Below the pieces are notes generated by a model. The model made no database searches. It saw only the letters and a list, made by a program, of their open reading frames with translations, and was not told the origin of the DNA. Below, piece after piece: positions 1 through 10,600 of a DNA stretch of 38,335 nt. How positions within the stretch are numbered: position 1 is the first letter of the stretch; every line of letters begins with the position of its first letter. Made by a program: the position numbers and the translations under genes. Source of the DNA: Clostridia bacterium UC5.1-1D2. GTDB taxonomy: Bacteria; Bacillota; Clostridia; Lachnospirales; Lachnospiraceae. The DNA lies in contig BBZN01000042.1 of NCBI GenBank assembly GCA_001304855.1, positions 1-38,335 on the forward strand, given 5' to 3'.

Positions 1-114
1 CGTCGCTGCCTTTGTGCCGCCGGAGCCGCCAGCGCTGCAGCCTGCCAGCGCAGATGCCATCATACCTAAAGCCAAGGATACCGCCGCAATTTTTTTCACA
101 GATTTTTTCTTCAT
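1..114 (-). CDS. N-terminus of a secreted lipoprotein (partial)
   Basis: Only the first 38 codons are present; the gene runs off the left edge. The start ATG is at 114, with an AAAGGAGA ribosome binding site about 8 bases upstream. The protein begins with a lysine-rich stretch (MKKKSVKK), a hydrophobic core and a lipobox LAGC, followed by a Gly/Ser/Thr-rich linker. This is the architecture of Gram-positive lipoproteins anchored outside the cell membrane, most often solute-binding proteins of ABC transporters. The substrate-binding domain lies outside the window, so the role cannot be fixed. The gene is divergent from the response regulator gene at 326. Confidence 0.8.
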   Translation of the reverse strand, partial: MKKKSVKKIAAVSLALGMMASALAGCSAGGSGGTKAAT

Positions 115-174
115 AATTCCCCTTCTCCTTTTCATATTTTATGTATATTTCGTATATTATTCCGATGTGTTCTT

Positions 175-202
175 ATTATACTTTGTCAAACTTAACCACC
201 AA
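175..202 (-). promoter_or_regulatory. Sigma-A-type promoter for the left-edge lipoprotein gene
   Basis: On the minus strand a TTGGTG -35 (197-202) and a perfect TATAAT -10 (175-180) are separated by 16 bases, about 60 bases upstream of the lipoprotein start. A TTGACA-like hexamer also lies just in front of the -10 but is too close to act with it. Confidence 0.5.
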
Positions 203-262
203 CATGGGTTTTCTTAAATTTCTGTAAGGTAAATAAAACGGGGTGATAACAAAGTAAAATTA

Positions 263-271
263 TGTTATAAT
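263..271 (+). promoter_or_regulatory. Extended -10 promoter for the response regulator gene
   Basis: TGTTATAAT is a TGn extension plus a perfect TATAAT at 266-271, some 55 bases upstream of the GTG start at 326. No good -35 is seen 16-18 bases upstream, as is usual for extended -10 promoters. Confidence 0.5.
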
Positions 272-325
272 GTTGTTAAGTTACTGATAATATTGTTTCA
301 GTTAATCATAGCAGGGGGGATTCTT

Positions 326-1048
326 GTGAACCGTGATACCATATTAGTGGTAGACGACGATCCGTCTATCCGCAGAATTATATGCCGTATTCTGAACAGC
401 GAGGGTTTTGCCACCGAGGAGGCCGGAGGCGGCCTGGATGCAGTCTCCATGGCCCAGACCCGCTCCTATTCTTTAATCATATTGGATCTGGTCATGGATG
501 ATATGGATGGTTTCCAGGTGATACATCATCTGAGAACCAGCAGTATCCTGACGCCGCTTTTTGTATTAAGCGGACGGCAGGCGGAAGTGGATAAAGTACT
601 GGCTCTGGGCATCGGAGCAGACGACTACATAACCAAGCCCTTCAGCACGATGGTGTTATCGGCCAAGGTCAAGGCCTGTCTCCGCCGCCAGAATCTATCC
701 TCCTCTTCCCATGCCAACGAGCTGGCAGCCGGACCGTTCCGCTATATCTGCGATGAGATGCGCCTCTTTAAAAATGGCGGGGAGATTCTGCTGTCCAGCA
801 AAGAATGTCTGCTCATGAAGTATTTCCTGAGCAATCAGAACAAGATTCTGACAAAAGAGCAGATATACCGTCAGGTATGGAATGAGACGTTCATAGACGA
901 CAATACCATAATGGTCCACATCCGCCGCCTGCGGATGAAGATAGAGGACGACCCCAACCATCCCGTATTTTTGAAAAACATCCGCGGCATCGGATATCAA
1001 TTTATAGCGGAAGAAACCCAATGCGCAGAAAAAACCCTGGTGAGCTGA
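326..1048 (+). CDS. OmpR/PhoB-family response regulator
   Basis: DNA-binding response regulator of about 240 residues, normal for the family. The receiver domain (about 1-120) has the acidic pocket D10/D11, phospho-acceptor D54 in the ILDLVMDDMDG segment, S82 at the switch Ser/Thr position and K104 in ITKPF. The C-terminal winged helix (about 140-235) has the typical LTKEQIYRQVW and VHIRRLRMKI segments. I choose the GTG start at 326 because the AGGGGGG site lies 5-6 bases upstream; an ATG at 293 is in frame but lacks a site. No histidine kinase lies next to it: a terminator follows at once and the left neighbour is divergent. The stimulus is unknown. Confidence 0.9.
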   Translation: MNRDTILVVDDDPSIRRIICRILNSEGFATEEAGGGLDAVSMAQTRSYSLIILDLVMDDMDGFQVIHHLRTSSILTPLFVLSGRQAEVDKVLALGIGADDYITKPFSTMVLSAKVKACLRRQNLSSSSHANELAAGPFRYICDEMRLFKNGGEILLSSKECLLMKYFLSNQNKILTKEQIYRQVWNETFIDDNTIMVHIRRLRMKIEDDPNHPVFLKNIRGIGYQFIAEETQCAEKTLVS

Positions 1049-1069
1049 CAGGCAGCTCACCAGGGTTTT
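1031..1069. terminator. Bidirectional intrinsic terminator
   Basis: A perfect 17-bp stem (1031-1047 with 1053-1069) has a 5-base loop and runs of T on both strands. The response regulator stop codon (1046-1048) lies inside it. It can end transcription of both the regulator and the convergent MATE gene. Confidence 0.9.
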
Positions 1070-1159
1070 AATCTTTTATCCTGTACGTTCCGGTTCCGGC
1101 CGTCAGGCCTGCTATTCTCCCGGATCAACCACCGGCGGCGGGAATGTTTCTGCCGCCTG

Positions 1160-2514
1160 TTACCCCTCCTCCTGATTCGCAAGAACAGGATCCCTGCTGA
1201 CGGCTTTCATATAAATTCCGCAAAGCAGAATCTGAAGCAATGTGGAGCATGGCGTGGCCAGCCCGATCCCAAAGAGAGAAACCGGCACTGCCCGGCTCAT
1301 CAGATAGGATACAGGAATTCTTACGCCAAAGGCCCCTGCGATTCCCTGAAACATCACAAAGGCGGTCTTTCCGCAGCCGTTAAAAAATCCCGTCATACAG
1401 AACATGAAAGACACCAGCAGGCAGTCGATCCCATAGGCTTTCAAATAATCTGCAGCCGCTTCCACAACCTCCCTGTCTCCTGAGAATATACCTGCCAGTA
1501 TATCTCCGTGGAAAAATGTAAAAAAGGCCAGGAATACTCCTACTCCAAGGGAGGTGAGAATCCCGCAGGCCAGCGCCTTCTTCGCCCTCCGGGGTTTCCC
1601 GGCTCCTATATTCTGGGCCGTAAAAGCAGACATGGCCTGCCCGTAGGCAGAAGGCACAAGGAGTACGAATCCGCACAACTTCTCTGCTACGCCCACACCG
1701 GCGGAAGGTATAACCCCCAATGTATTCACAATAGCAGAGATAGCCAGAAATGAGATGGAAACCAGCACATCCTGAAATGCGATGGGGAATCCCAGCTTCA
1801 CAATATGTCCTGTGAGCTCCCTGTGAAAACACAGGTTCTTTTTCTCCAGGGCAAAGGGAAGTTTCTGCCTCCTTATAATCACCAGAGAAAGGACAACACT
1901 TACTGCCTGTGCAAACACCGTGGCTATGGCGGCTCCTGGGGCGGCCATGCCAAAAACTCCCACCAGCAGAAGATCGCCTGCGATATTCACCAGACAGGCA
2001 ATGGCAACGGACACAAGAGGCAGTCTGGAGTCTCCCAATCCTCTGAAAATACTTCCCAGCACATTGTATGCCACTATAAAGACAGAACCTGCAGAGCAGA
2101 TTTTCACATACAGGGCCGTACTGTCAAAGGCTTCCCTGGGCGCCTGCATCAACGCCGTACAGGGCACTGCAGCCAGCTGCATAACAACGGTTACAGCCGC
2201 TCCAATCACAGCAAAAAGCCAGATACTGGCTCCCACCACGCGCCCGGCCTCCTCCGGCTGCCCCTCCCCAATCTTCCGCCCCAGAAGAATGGTTGTTCCC
2301 ATGGCAAGTCCCACGATGGCAGTGGTGATGGTCTGCATAATCCAGCTTCCCGTTGAAACAGCCGATACCTGGGCAGCATGGCTGAACCGCCCCACAATCA
2401 TCATATCTGCAGCGCCGTACATGGTCTGCAAAAAAGCGCAGCCAGCACAGGCATTGCAAACCCCATCAATGTAGACAGGATATTCCCCTCTGTCAGATTC
2501 TGTACCCGTTTCAT
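1160..2514 (-). CDS. MATE-family multidrug/cation antiporter (one frameshift)
   Basis: Integral membrane efflux protein of the MATE superfamily, about 451 residues after correction, with roughly twelve hydrophobic helices. Start ATG 2514 follows an AGGGGG site and reads MKRVQNLTEGNIL. The N-terminal helix PVLAALF then leaves frame and the expected QTMYGAADMMIVGRF continues in the next frame. One base is missing in the A6 run near 2430-2435; A7 restores LFLQTMYGAADMM. This helix pattern is characteristic of the NorM/DinF group. Such pumps export drugs or metabolites using Na+ or H+ gradients; the substrate cannot be read from sequence. It follows the tuf terminator in the same orientation and has no clear promoter of its own. 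Confidence 0.88.
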
Positions 2515-2576
2515 ATGTACCCCCTGTGGCAGCAGTGTAAATGCCCGCCTTCTCGTCCGTCTACGCATTTTTCCAA

Positions 2577-2613
2577 GAAAAAAGCTCCTGAAAAGCCTAA
2601 ACTTTCCAGGAGC
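2577..2613 (-). terminator. Intrinsic terminator after tuf
   Basis: The arms 2584-2595 and 2602-2613 pair with one mismatch, and the minus strand continues into a run of T (complement of 2578-2583). It lies about 45 bases past the tuf stop and closes the str block. Confidence 0.85.
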
Positions 2614-2655
2614 CATAAATGCTTGGACATAATACCTGTTCAGGTATATCTGTAA

Positions 2656-3847
2656 TTACTCGATGATGCTTACAACTCTGCCGGAACCAACTGTTCTTCC
2701 GCCCTCACGGATAGCGAAGCGAAGGCCCTGCTCCATAGCTACGGGATGAATCAGCTCTACGGTCATCTCTACGTTGTCGCCAGGCATACACATCTCTGTA
2801 CCTGCAGGCAGTTCGCAAACACCGGTAACGTCTGTAGTTCTGAAATAGAACTGAGGACGATAGTTGTTGAAGAAAGGAGTATGACGGCCACCCTCGTCCT
2901 TGGTCAGAACGTAAACCTGAGCGGTAAACTTCTTATGGCACTTTACGGAACCCGGCTTAACCAGACACTGTCCTCTTTCGATCTCTGTTCTCTGAACGCC
3001 ACGAAGCAGGGCGCCAATGTTATCACCAGCCTGAGCCTCATCCAGAAGCTTACGGAACATCTCGATACCGGTTACAACAACCTTGCGGGTCTCCTCGCTG
3101 ATACCAACGATTTCAACCTCATCAGATACATGAAGAGTACCACGCTCTACTCTACCTGTAGCAACCGTACCACGGCCTGTGATAGAGAATACATCCTCTA
3201 CAGGCATCAGGAATGGCTTGTCGGTCTCACGAACAGGATCCGGAACCCACTCGTCAACAGCATTCATGAGTTCAAGAATCTTGTCGCCCCACTCGCACTT
3301 GGGATCCTCAAGAGCCTTCAGGGCAGAACCTGGATGATAGGTGTATCATCGCCTGGGAACTCGTACTCATTTAACAGTTCACGGATCTCCATGTCTACTA
3401 ACTCAAGGAGCTCAGGATCGTCAACCATATCACACTTGTTCATAAATACTACGATATAAGGAACGCCTACCTGACGGGAAAGCAGGATGTGCTCTCTTGT
3501 CTGAGCCATAACGCCATCTGTAGCAGCTACAACCAGGATAGCGCCGTCCATCTGGCAGCACCGGTGATCATGTTCTTAACGTAATCGGCATGTCCTGGGC
3601 AGTCAACGTGAGCATAGTGTCTCTTCTCTGTCTCATACTCAACGTGTGCTGTAGAGATTGTGATTCCACGCTCTCTCTCCTCCGGAGCCTTATCGATGTT
3701 CTCGAAAGCAACTGCTTCACCAGTACCTAATCTCTCATGCAGTGTCTTTGTAATAGCTGCGGTTAAAGTGGTTTTACCATGGTCAACGTGTCCGATGGTA
3801 CCAATGTTACAATGCGGTTTAGTTCTCTCAAACTTAGCTTTAGCCAT
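2656..3847 (-). CDS. tuf: Elongation factor Tu (two frameshifts)
   Basis: GTPase that delivers aminoacyl-tRNA to the ribosome. Start ATG 3847 has an AAGGAGG site. G-domain motifs [17 protein letters not shown] and SAL are all present, followed by domains II and III ending SIIE. The reading frame breaks twice, near 3330 (CC for CCC, at the IIQGSALKAL segment) and near 3554 (GG for GGG, at ITGAAQMDGAI). Restoring one base at each gives 397 residues, the normal length. Both breaks cut invariant G-domain sequence, so they cannot be real in a living cell with this as its tuf. Last gene of the str block, with its own promoter. Confidence 0.97.
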
Positions 3848-3915
3848 TTTATAACGTCCTCCTTAATTTGCGCCCTGTATCTCGGGCTATTATAGTTAAT
3901 GTCAGGCTATCAATC

Positions 3916-3944
3916 ATTATATTCTATTTTCCCTTGATTTACAA
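3916..3944 (-). promoter_or_regulatory. Sigma-A promoter for tuf
   Basis: In the fusA-tuf gap the minus strand carries a TTGTAA -35 (3939-3944), a 17-base spacer and a perfect TATAAT -10 (3916-3921), about 70 bases upstream of the tuf start. It would let tuf be made in excess of fusA. Confidence 0.7.
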
Positions 3945-3966
3945 GCCTTTTATAAAGAATCAACTC

Positions 3967-6081
3967 TTATTTTTTGTGCTCTGACAGCACCTTTTCCTGT
4001 ACATTCTTCGGAACCGGCTCATACTTCTCAAAGAACATGGAATAGTTTCCACGGCCCTGGGTTCTGGAACGCAAATCCGTTGAATATCCGAACATTTCCG
4101 ACAGCGGAACAAAGGCTCTTACAATCTTGCCGCCGCCGATATCATCCATACCCTCGATGCGGCCACGGCGGGAGTTAATATCACCGATAACATCACCCAT
4201 GTAGTCCTCAGGCATAGTTACTTCAACCTTCATAATAGGCTCAAGCAGAATGGGATTACCCTTGTGCATCGCATCCTTGAAAGCCATGGAACCGGCAATG
4301 TGGAATGCCATCTCAGAAGAGTCAACCTCATGGTAGGAACCGTCGTATACGTCGCATGGACGCCCAAAACAGGGAATCCGCCAAGTACGCCGGTCTTTGC
4401 AGCCTCCTCAATACCAGCGCCCACTGCCGGGATATATTCCTTGGGAATAGCGCCGCCCACAACGGAAGAAGTAAACTTGAAAGTCTCCTCTGCGTTTGCT
4501 TCCATCGGTGTGAAATGAACCTTACAGTGACCGTACTGTCCGCGTCCGCCTGACTGCTTCGCATACTTGCTGTCAACGTCAACAGCCTTGGTAAAGGTCT
4601 CCTTGTAAGCAACCTGAGGAGCGCCTACGTTGGCTTCCACGTTGAATTCACGGAGAAGACGGTCAACGATAATATCCAGATGCAGCTCGCCCATACCGGA
4701 GATGATGGTCTGTCCCGTCTCTTCGTCGGTGCGGACGCGGAAGGTTGGATCCTCCTCCGCCAGCTTAACGAGGGCGTCGCCCATCTTATCCTGGCTGGCC
4801 TTGGTTTTAGGCTCGATAGCGATATCGATAACCGGCTCAGGGAATTCCATGGACTCCAGAATTACCGGGTTTTTCTCGTCGCAGATAGTATCGCCCGTTG
4901 AAGTCATCTTAAAGCCCACGGCGGCCGCGATATCACCGGCATACACCTTATCCAGCTCGTTTCTCTTGTTGGCATGCATCTGAAGAATACGTCCTACGCG
5001 CTCCTTCTTTCCCTTTGTGGCATTCAGCACATAAGAACCGGAGTTCAGACTTCCTGAATACACACGGAAGAATGCCAGCTTGCCCACGAAGGGATCCGTC
5101 ATAATCTTAAATGCAAGAGCAGCAAAGGCTCTTCATCAGAAGAATGACGCTCAACCTCATTGCCTTCCAGGTCAACACCCTTGATGGAAGGGATGTCCAG
5201 CGGAGACGGCATAAACTCTATAACTGCATCCAATAATTTCTGAACGCCTTTATTTCTGTAAGCAGTACCGCAGCAAACAGGAATGGCCTCACACTGGCAG
5301 GTTGCTTTCCGCAGGGTTGCCTTCAGCTGCTCATTGGTGGGCTCCTCGCCCTCCAGATAAGCCATCATTAAATCATCATCCAGCTCGCAGATTTTCTCTA
5401 CCAGCTCGGAGCGGTATAACTCGGCGTCATCTTTCATATCTTCAGGTACATCAACGATGGATATGTCATCGCCCTTATCATCATTATAGATGTAAGCTTT
5501 CATTTCAAACAGGTCGACAATTCCTTTAAAATCGTCTTCCTTGCCGATTGGCAGCTGAATGCAGATTGCATTCTTGCCAAGTCTGGTCTTAATCTGATCT
5601 ACAGCGCCGTAGAAATTCGCACCCAGAATGTCCATCTTGTTGATGAAGGCCATACGTGGTACATTGTAGGTATCTGCCTGACGCCATACATTCTCAGACT
5701 GGGGCTCTACACCGCCCTTTGCACAGAAAACGCCTACAGCGCCGTCCAGCACACGCAGGGAACGCTCAACCTCAACCGTAAAGTCAACGTGCCCTGGAGT
5801 ATCGATAATATTGATACGATGCTCTAATGCACCTGGCTTCGGCTTGCAGTTCTCCTGCAGGGTCCAGTGACACGTGGTAGCAGCGGAAGTAATGGTGATA
5901 CCTCTCTCCTGCTCCTGAGCCATCCAGTCCATGGTAGCAGTACCTCGTGGGTATCGCCAATTTTATAGTTTACACCAGTATAATACAGAATACGCTCAGT
6001 CGTGGTGGTTTTACCAGCATCGATATGAGCCATGATTCCGATATTCCTGGTTCTCTCCAATGGATATTCTCTTCCAGCCAA
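3967..6081 (-). CDS. fusA: Elongation factor G (three frameshifts)
   Basis: Translocation GTPase, 705 residues after correction. The start is a TTG at 6079-6081 with an AAGGAGG site 8 bases upstream, giving (M)[31 protein letters not shown] and NKMD are the GTP-binding motifs, and domains II-V follow with the C-terminal [16 protein letters not shown]. Frame breaks lie near 5943 (THEGTATMDW), 5125 ([12 protein letters not shown]) and 4351 ([14 protein letters not shown]), each one base short. It lies 48 bases downstream of rpsG and is probably co-transcribed with it. Confidence 0.97.
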
Positions 6082-6129
6082 GGGATTTTCCTCCTTAAAT
6101 AATCAAACAGGTCTGACACGATCCGGCAA

Positions 6130-6600
6130 TTAGAAGCGGAAGTGTGAAAACGCCTTGTTTGCTTCTGCCATCTTGTGCATATCTTCTTTCTTCTTTACAG
6201 ATGCACCGGTATTGTTGGCGGCATCCATAATCTCATTTGCCAGTCTGTCCTTCTGAGTTTTCTCGCCTCTCTTACGGGAGTAGAGGGTAATCCAGCGCAG
6301 AGCCAGAGTCTGCCTTCTTTCAGGTCTAACCTCGATAGGCACCTGATAGGTAGCTCCACCGATACGTTTTGCCTTAACTTCCAGAACAGGCATGATGTTG
6401 TTCATTGCTTCTTCAAATACTTCCATAGCGTCCTTGCCGGTCGTCTCAGCAACACGGTCGAAAGCGCCATATACGATTTTCTGTGCAACACCCTTCTTGC
6501 CATCTAACATAATGTTGTTAATTAACTTGGTAACAACCTTGTTATTGTAAATCGGGTCTGCCAGAACGTCTCTTTTTTGAGTATGTCCTTTACGTGGCAC
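6130..6600 (-). CDS. rpsG: 30S ribosomal protein S7
   Basis: Intact, 156 residues, the standard S7 length. I choose the GTG start at 6598-6600 ([12 protein letters not shown]) because an AAGGAGGG site sits 6 bases upstream; the longer frame upstream does not match S7. S7 nucleates assembly of the 30S head on 16S rRNA, and in E. coli it also represses its own operon by binding the rpsL-rpsG intercistronic RNA. Here that gap is unusually long (284 bases) and structured. Confidence 0.97.
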   Translation of the reverse strand: MPRKGHTQKRDVLADPIYNNKVVTKLINNIMLDGKKGVAQKIVYGAFDRVAETTGKDAMEVFEEAMNNIMPVLEVKAKRIGGATYQVPIEVRPERRQTLALRWITLYSRKRGEKTQKDRLANEIMDAANNTGASVKKKEDMHKMAEANKAFSHFRF

Positions 6601-6648
6601 GTTACTTCCCTCCTTAATATGGTACAGAGATAAATTCCCTGTATGCAA

Positions 6649-6753
6649 TTAGATCGTAGGTACTCGCATTAATCCCTTAGTGAGGTCTTTCACGAACTTA
6701 GGGATTAAGCGCACCTGCGAAGCGAGCGCGTCTTTCAGCGCGACACTGAGCAT
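6649..6753 (-). CDS. Possible 34-residue leader/small ORF between rpsL and rpsG
   Basis: An ATG at 6753 preceded by GGAAGGA opens a 34-codon frame that ends at TAA 6649-6651, about 48 bases before the rpsG start. The product would be a cationic amphipathic peptide (MLSVALKDALASQVRL... ending RVPTI). I do not recognise it. The same DNA forms the hairpin at 6669-6708, so the pattern may come from RNA structure rather than coding. Confidence 0.25.
   Translation of the reverse strand: MLSVALKDALASQVRLIPKFVKDLTKGLMRVPTI
6669..6708 (-). promoter_or_regulatory. Hairpin in the rpsL-rpsG intercistronic region
   Basis: The arms TTAATCCCT and AGGGATTAA form a 9-bp stem around an inner region that can pair further (TTAGTG with CAC..TTA). 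It lies 70-110 bases upstream of rpsG in a 284-base gap (6601-6884). No T run follows, so it is not a terminator. It is a candidate S7 autoregulatory or processing site by analogy with the E. coli str operon. Confidence 0.4.
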
Positions 6754-6884
6754 GGTGCTTCCTTCCAAAGCCTCACCAAATAATAATACGTTCATGCACG
6801 GCACTACAATATATAACCCTGCAACCTACAGGCCAATATCATCATTCCGGCACTATCCTAAAATCAAACATGCGGTTTTACTGA

Positions 6885-7304
6885 TTATTTCTTGTCTTTT
6901 GGTCTCTTTGCGCCGTACTTGGAACGGGCCTGCCTTCTGTTTGCAACACCTGCGGTATCCAGCGTACCTCTCACGATATGGTATCTGGTACCAGGAAGAT
7001 CCTTTACTCTACCGCCGCGGATCAGAACAACGCTATGCTCCTGAAGGTTGTGACCTTCGCCTGGAATGTAGCTTGTTACCTCGATACCGTTAGACAGACG
7101 AACTCTGGCAATCTTTCTAAGCGCTGAGTTAGGCTTCTTAGGGGTAGCAGTCTTAACTGCGGTACAAACTCCACGCTTCTGTGGTGCAGAGATATCGGTC
7201 GCTCTCTTCTGTAAAGAGTTGTAACCCTTCTGCAGAGCAGGAGCTGTAGACTTCTTAACGCTTGTCTGTCTTCCCTTTCTCACTAACTGGTTAAATGTTG
7301 GCAT
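6885..7304 (-). CDS. rpsL: 30S ribosomal protein S12
   Basis: Intact, 139 residues. I take the ATG at 7304 ([12 protein letters not shown]), with an AGGAGGTG site about 6 bases upstream; the ATG three codons earlier overlaps that site. S12 lies at the decoding centre. The streptomycin-determining loops are wild type: [11 protein letters not shown] and [12 protein letters not shown] keep both lysines. First gene of the rpsL-rpsG-fusA unit behind a strong promoter. Confidence 0.97.
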   Translation of the reverse strand: MPTFNQLVRKGRQTSVKKSTAPALQKGYNSLQKRATDISAPQKRGVCTAVKTATPKKPNSALRKIARVRLSNGIEVTSYIPGEGHNLQEHSVVLIRGGRVKDLPGTRYHIVRGTLDTAGVANRRQARSKYGAKRPKDKK

Positions 7305-7391
7305 TCTTTTCACCTCCTGTGATATTGTCTGTGGTTGCTGTATGTCAGCTTTTTGCGCACAAAAACATTACGCGTTTTAGCACGCCATATT

Positions 7392-7420
7392 ATTATATAC
7401 ATGTAAAAATGTTCTGTCAA
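7392..7420 (-). promoter_or_regulatory. Consensus sigma-A promoter for rpsL-rpsG-fusA
   Basis: A perfect TTGACA (complement of 7415-7420), 17-base spacer and perfect TATAAT (complement of 7392-7397). This is the best promoter in the window and fits a ribosomal protein operon. Confidence 0.9.
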
Positions 7421-7542
7421 GGAATTTCTTTTTATTTTATGCAAATTTGCTTTTCATCACCATAGCCGCCATTCCGCCGCATTCCCAAAAGCATAGAAAC
7501 AGTGGGCTTTCCAGCCGGGGATATACGGGACGGGCGGCAAAA

Positions 7543-7567
7543 CGGCATAGCCAAAATGACTATGCCG
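7543..7567 (-). terminator. Probable terminator after rpoC
   Basis: An 8-bp perfect stem (7543-7550 with 7560-7567), loop of 9, followed on the minus strand by TTTT. It lies about 80 bases past the rpoC stop. The T run is short, so some readthrough into rpsL is possible. Confidence 0.6.
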
Positions 7568-7646
7568 CTGGCAGTAACAAATCTTCTTTATTGGGGCCGC
7601 CTGACTGCCGTCCCCTTTTCTTTATCTCTTACGTTCAGCCGGCGGA

Positions 7647-10600
7647 CTAAACTTCCCCGTCCTCAGGCTCCTTTTCATCATCCTCGATATCCGCAGTGTC
7701 GTCCAAAGCCAGCACTTCCTCCGCAACGTTATCCTCCGTCAGGTTCAGTTCATCATCCTCCGGGGACAGGAGAATCTCGTCGTCCTCAGACAGCATAATC
7801 TCATCTTCAGCTGCCAAATCCGTATCCAGCTTTACCTTGCGGTAGCGCTTCATACCTGTACCTGCCGGAATCGGCTTGCCGATGATAACATTTTCCTTCA
7901 GGCCGATGAGATGATCCACCTTACCGTTGATGGCAGCCTCCGTCAGAACCTTTGTTGTCTCCTGGAACGACGCCGCCGACAGGAAGGAATCTGTAGCCAG
8001 AGAGGCCTTGGTGATGCCCAGCATAACCTGCCTGCCGTCCGCAGGGGTCTTGCCCTCAGCAATCAGAGCCTCGTTCATCTCGTTGTAGTCAAGCACATCC
8101 ATCGATACGCCGGGCAGAACATCGCTGTCTCCGCTCTCCTCGATCTTAATCTTCTTCAGCATCTGATGAACAATCATCTCAATATGCTTATCGTTGATCT
8201 CAACACCCTGAAGCCGGTAAACACGCTGCACTTCCTGAATCATATAATCCTGAACTGCCCGGACTCCCTTAATCTTAAGGATGTCATGGGGATTCACACT
8301 ACCTTCGGTCAGCTCGTCGCCGGCGCCCAGCACCTGTCCGTCCACCACCTTGATTCTGGAACCGTAAGGGATCAGATAGGTCTTGGTATTGCCTGTTTCA
8401 TTGTCCGTTACTGTGATCTCACGCTTCTTCTTAGTATCCTTTATGGTTACCACTCCGCCAAACTCAGTGATAATAGCAAGGCCCTTTGGCTTACGCGCCT
8501 CAAAAAGCTCCTCCACACGGGGAAGACCCTGTGTGATGTCGCCGCCTGCCACACCGCCTGTATGGAAGGTACGCATGGTCAGCTGTGTACCGGGCTCGCC
8601 GATGGACTGAGCTGCGATAATACCTACGGCCTCGCCCACCTGTACAGGCTGGCCTGTGGCCATGTTGGCCCCGTAGCACTTGGCGCATACGCCGATATGG
8701 GATTTACAGCTTAGTACGGTACGGATCTTCACAGTCTTGCGGTCTGTTTTGTTCAGCACCTTCATAACTGCCGCCGCACGCTGGGGCGTACACATATGGT
8801 TAGCCTTGACCACCACCTCGCCCGTGTCCGGGTCAGTGATGGTTTCAGCAATATAGCGTCCCGTAATTCTCTCCTGAAGGTCCTCGATAACCTCGTTCCC
8901 GTCCATAAAGGCTTTGATCTCCATATACGGAATATCCCTGCCCTCACAGCAGTCCACCTCGCGGATAATCAGATCCTGGGAAACGTCAACCAGACGTCTT
9001 GTAAGGTATCCCGAGTCAGCCGTACGCAGAGCCGTATCGGACAGACCCTTCCGGGCGCCGTGGGCGGAGATGAAGTACTCCAGTACGTCAAGACCTTCAC
9101 GGAAGTTGGACTTGATAGGAAGCTCAATGGTATGGCCTGTGGTATCCGCCATCAGGCCGCGCATGCCTGCAAGCTGCTTAATCTGCTTATCGGAACCGCG
9201 GGCTCCTGAGTCGGCCATCATATAGATGTTATTATACTTATCCAGACCGGAAAGCAGGTCATGGGTCAGCTGGTCGTCGGTGGTCTTCCATGTTTCAATC
9301 ACCTCTTTGTAGCGCTCCTCCTCGGTGATCAGACCGCGTCGGTAGTTCTTTGCAATCCGATCTACCGTAGCCTGGGCCTCCTCAATAAGCCTGGGCTTGC
9401 TCTCAGGCACAGTCATATCGGAGATGGATACGGTCATTGCGGCCTGGTGGAATACTTGTAACCGATGGCCTTGATATCATCCAGGGTAACGGCCGTCTGG
9501 GTAGCTCCATGGACATTGATTACCTTTTCCAATATCTGCTTCAGCTGCTTCTTCGCTACGTGGAAATCCACCTCCAGCTTTAATTCATTGCCCTCTATGG
9601 TTCTGTCCACAAAGCCCAAATCCTGAGGAATGATTTCATTGAAGATAAAACGGCCGATGGTGGAATCGATAATGGACGCCTTTACGCTTCCGTCCGCCAT
9701 GGTCTTGCTGACTCTCACCTTTACGCGTGAATGAAGGGTCGCCTCCTGGTTCTCATAAGCCAGAATCGCCTCGTTCACGTTCTTGAACACCATTCCTTCT
9801 CCCTTTGCACCCGGGCGCTCCTGCGTCAGGTAGTAGATGCCCAGAACCATATCCTGGGACGGCACCGCCACAGGCCCTCCGTCTGAAGGCTTCAAGAGGT
9901 TGTTAGGGCTTAAAAGCAGGAAACGGCACTCCGCCTGGGCCTCCACAGACAACGGAAGATGAACCGCCATCTGGTCGCCGTCAAAGTCTGCGTTAAACGC
10001 GGTACAAACAAGGGGATGAAGCTTAATAGCCTTACCCTCAACCAGAATTGGCTCAAATGCCTGGATACCCAGTCTGTGAAGGGTAGGGGCCCGGTTTAAC
10101 ATAACAGGATGCTCCTTGATAACATCCTCCAGCACATCCCAAACCTCTGGCTGAAGCCTCTCCACCATCTTCTTTGCATTTTTTATATTGTGAGCCGTCC
10201 CGTTGGAAACCAGCTCCTTCATAACAAAGGGCTTAAACAGCTCAATCGCCATCTCCTTGGGAAGTCCGCACTGGTAAATCTTAAGCTCCGGCCCAACTAC
10301 GATAACGGAACGCCCGGAGTAATCCACCCGCTTGCCCAGAAGGTTCTGGCGGAAACGTCCCTGCTTACCCTTCAGCATATCGGAGAGGGACTTGAGGGCG
10401 CGGTTTCCGGGACCGGTAACCGGTCTGCCCCGGCGGCCGTTGTCAATGAGCGCATCCACCGCCTCCTGGAGCATGCGCTTTTCGTTGCGCACAATAATAT
10501 CAGGGGCTCCCAGCTCCAGCAGTCTTGCCAGACGGTTGTTCCTGTTGATAATTCTTCTGTATAAATCGTTTAGGTCGGAGGTGGCAAAACGGCCGCCGTC

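Larger units (their letters stand above)
7305..7646 (-). other. rpoC-rpsL intergenic region (342 bp)
   Basis: No gene is supported here. Read on the minus strand it holds the likely rpoC terminator (7543-7567), a region without recognisable signals, then the rpsL promoter (7392-7420) and an approximately 80-base rpsL leader. A ybxF/L7Ae-type gene, which sits between rpoC and rpsL in Bacillus subtilis, is absent. Confidence 0.7.

Noticed and set aside
3300..3560. Programmed ribosomal frameshifting in tuf
   Set aside because: No slippery heptamer or following stem is seen, and the broken sites fall in invariant G-domain codons, as they do in unrelated genes.
7911..8714. Long plus-strand frame antisense to rpoC (267 codons)
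   Set aside because: Shadow of rpoC codons, without start signals or recognisable domains.
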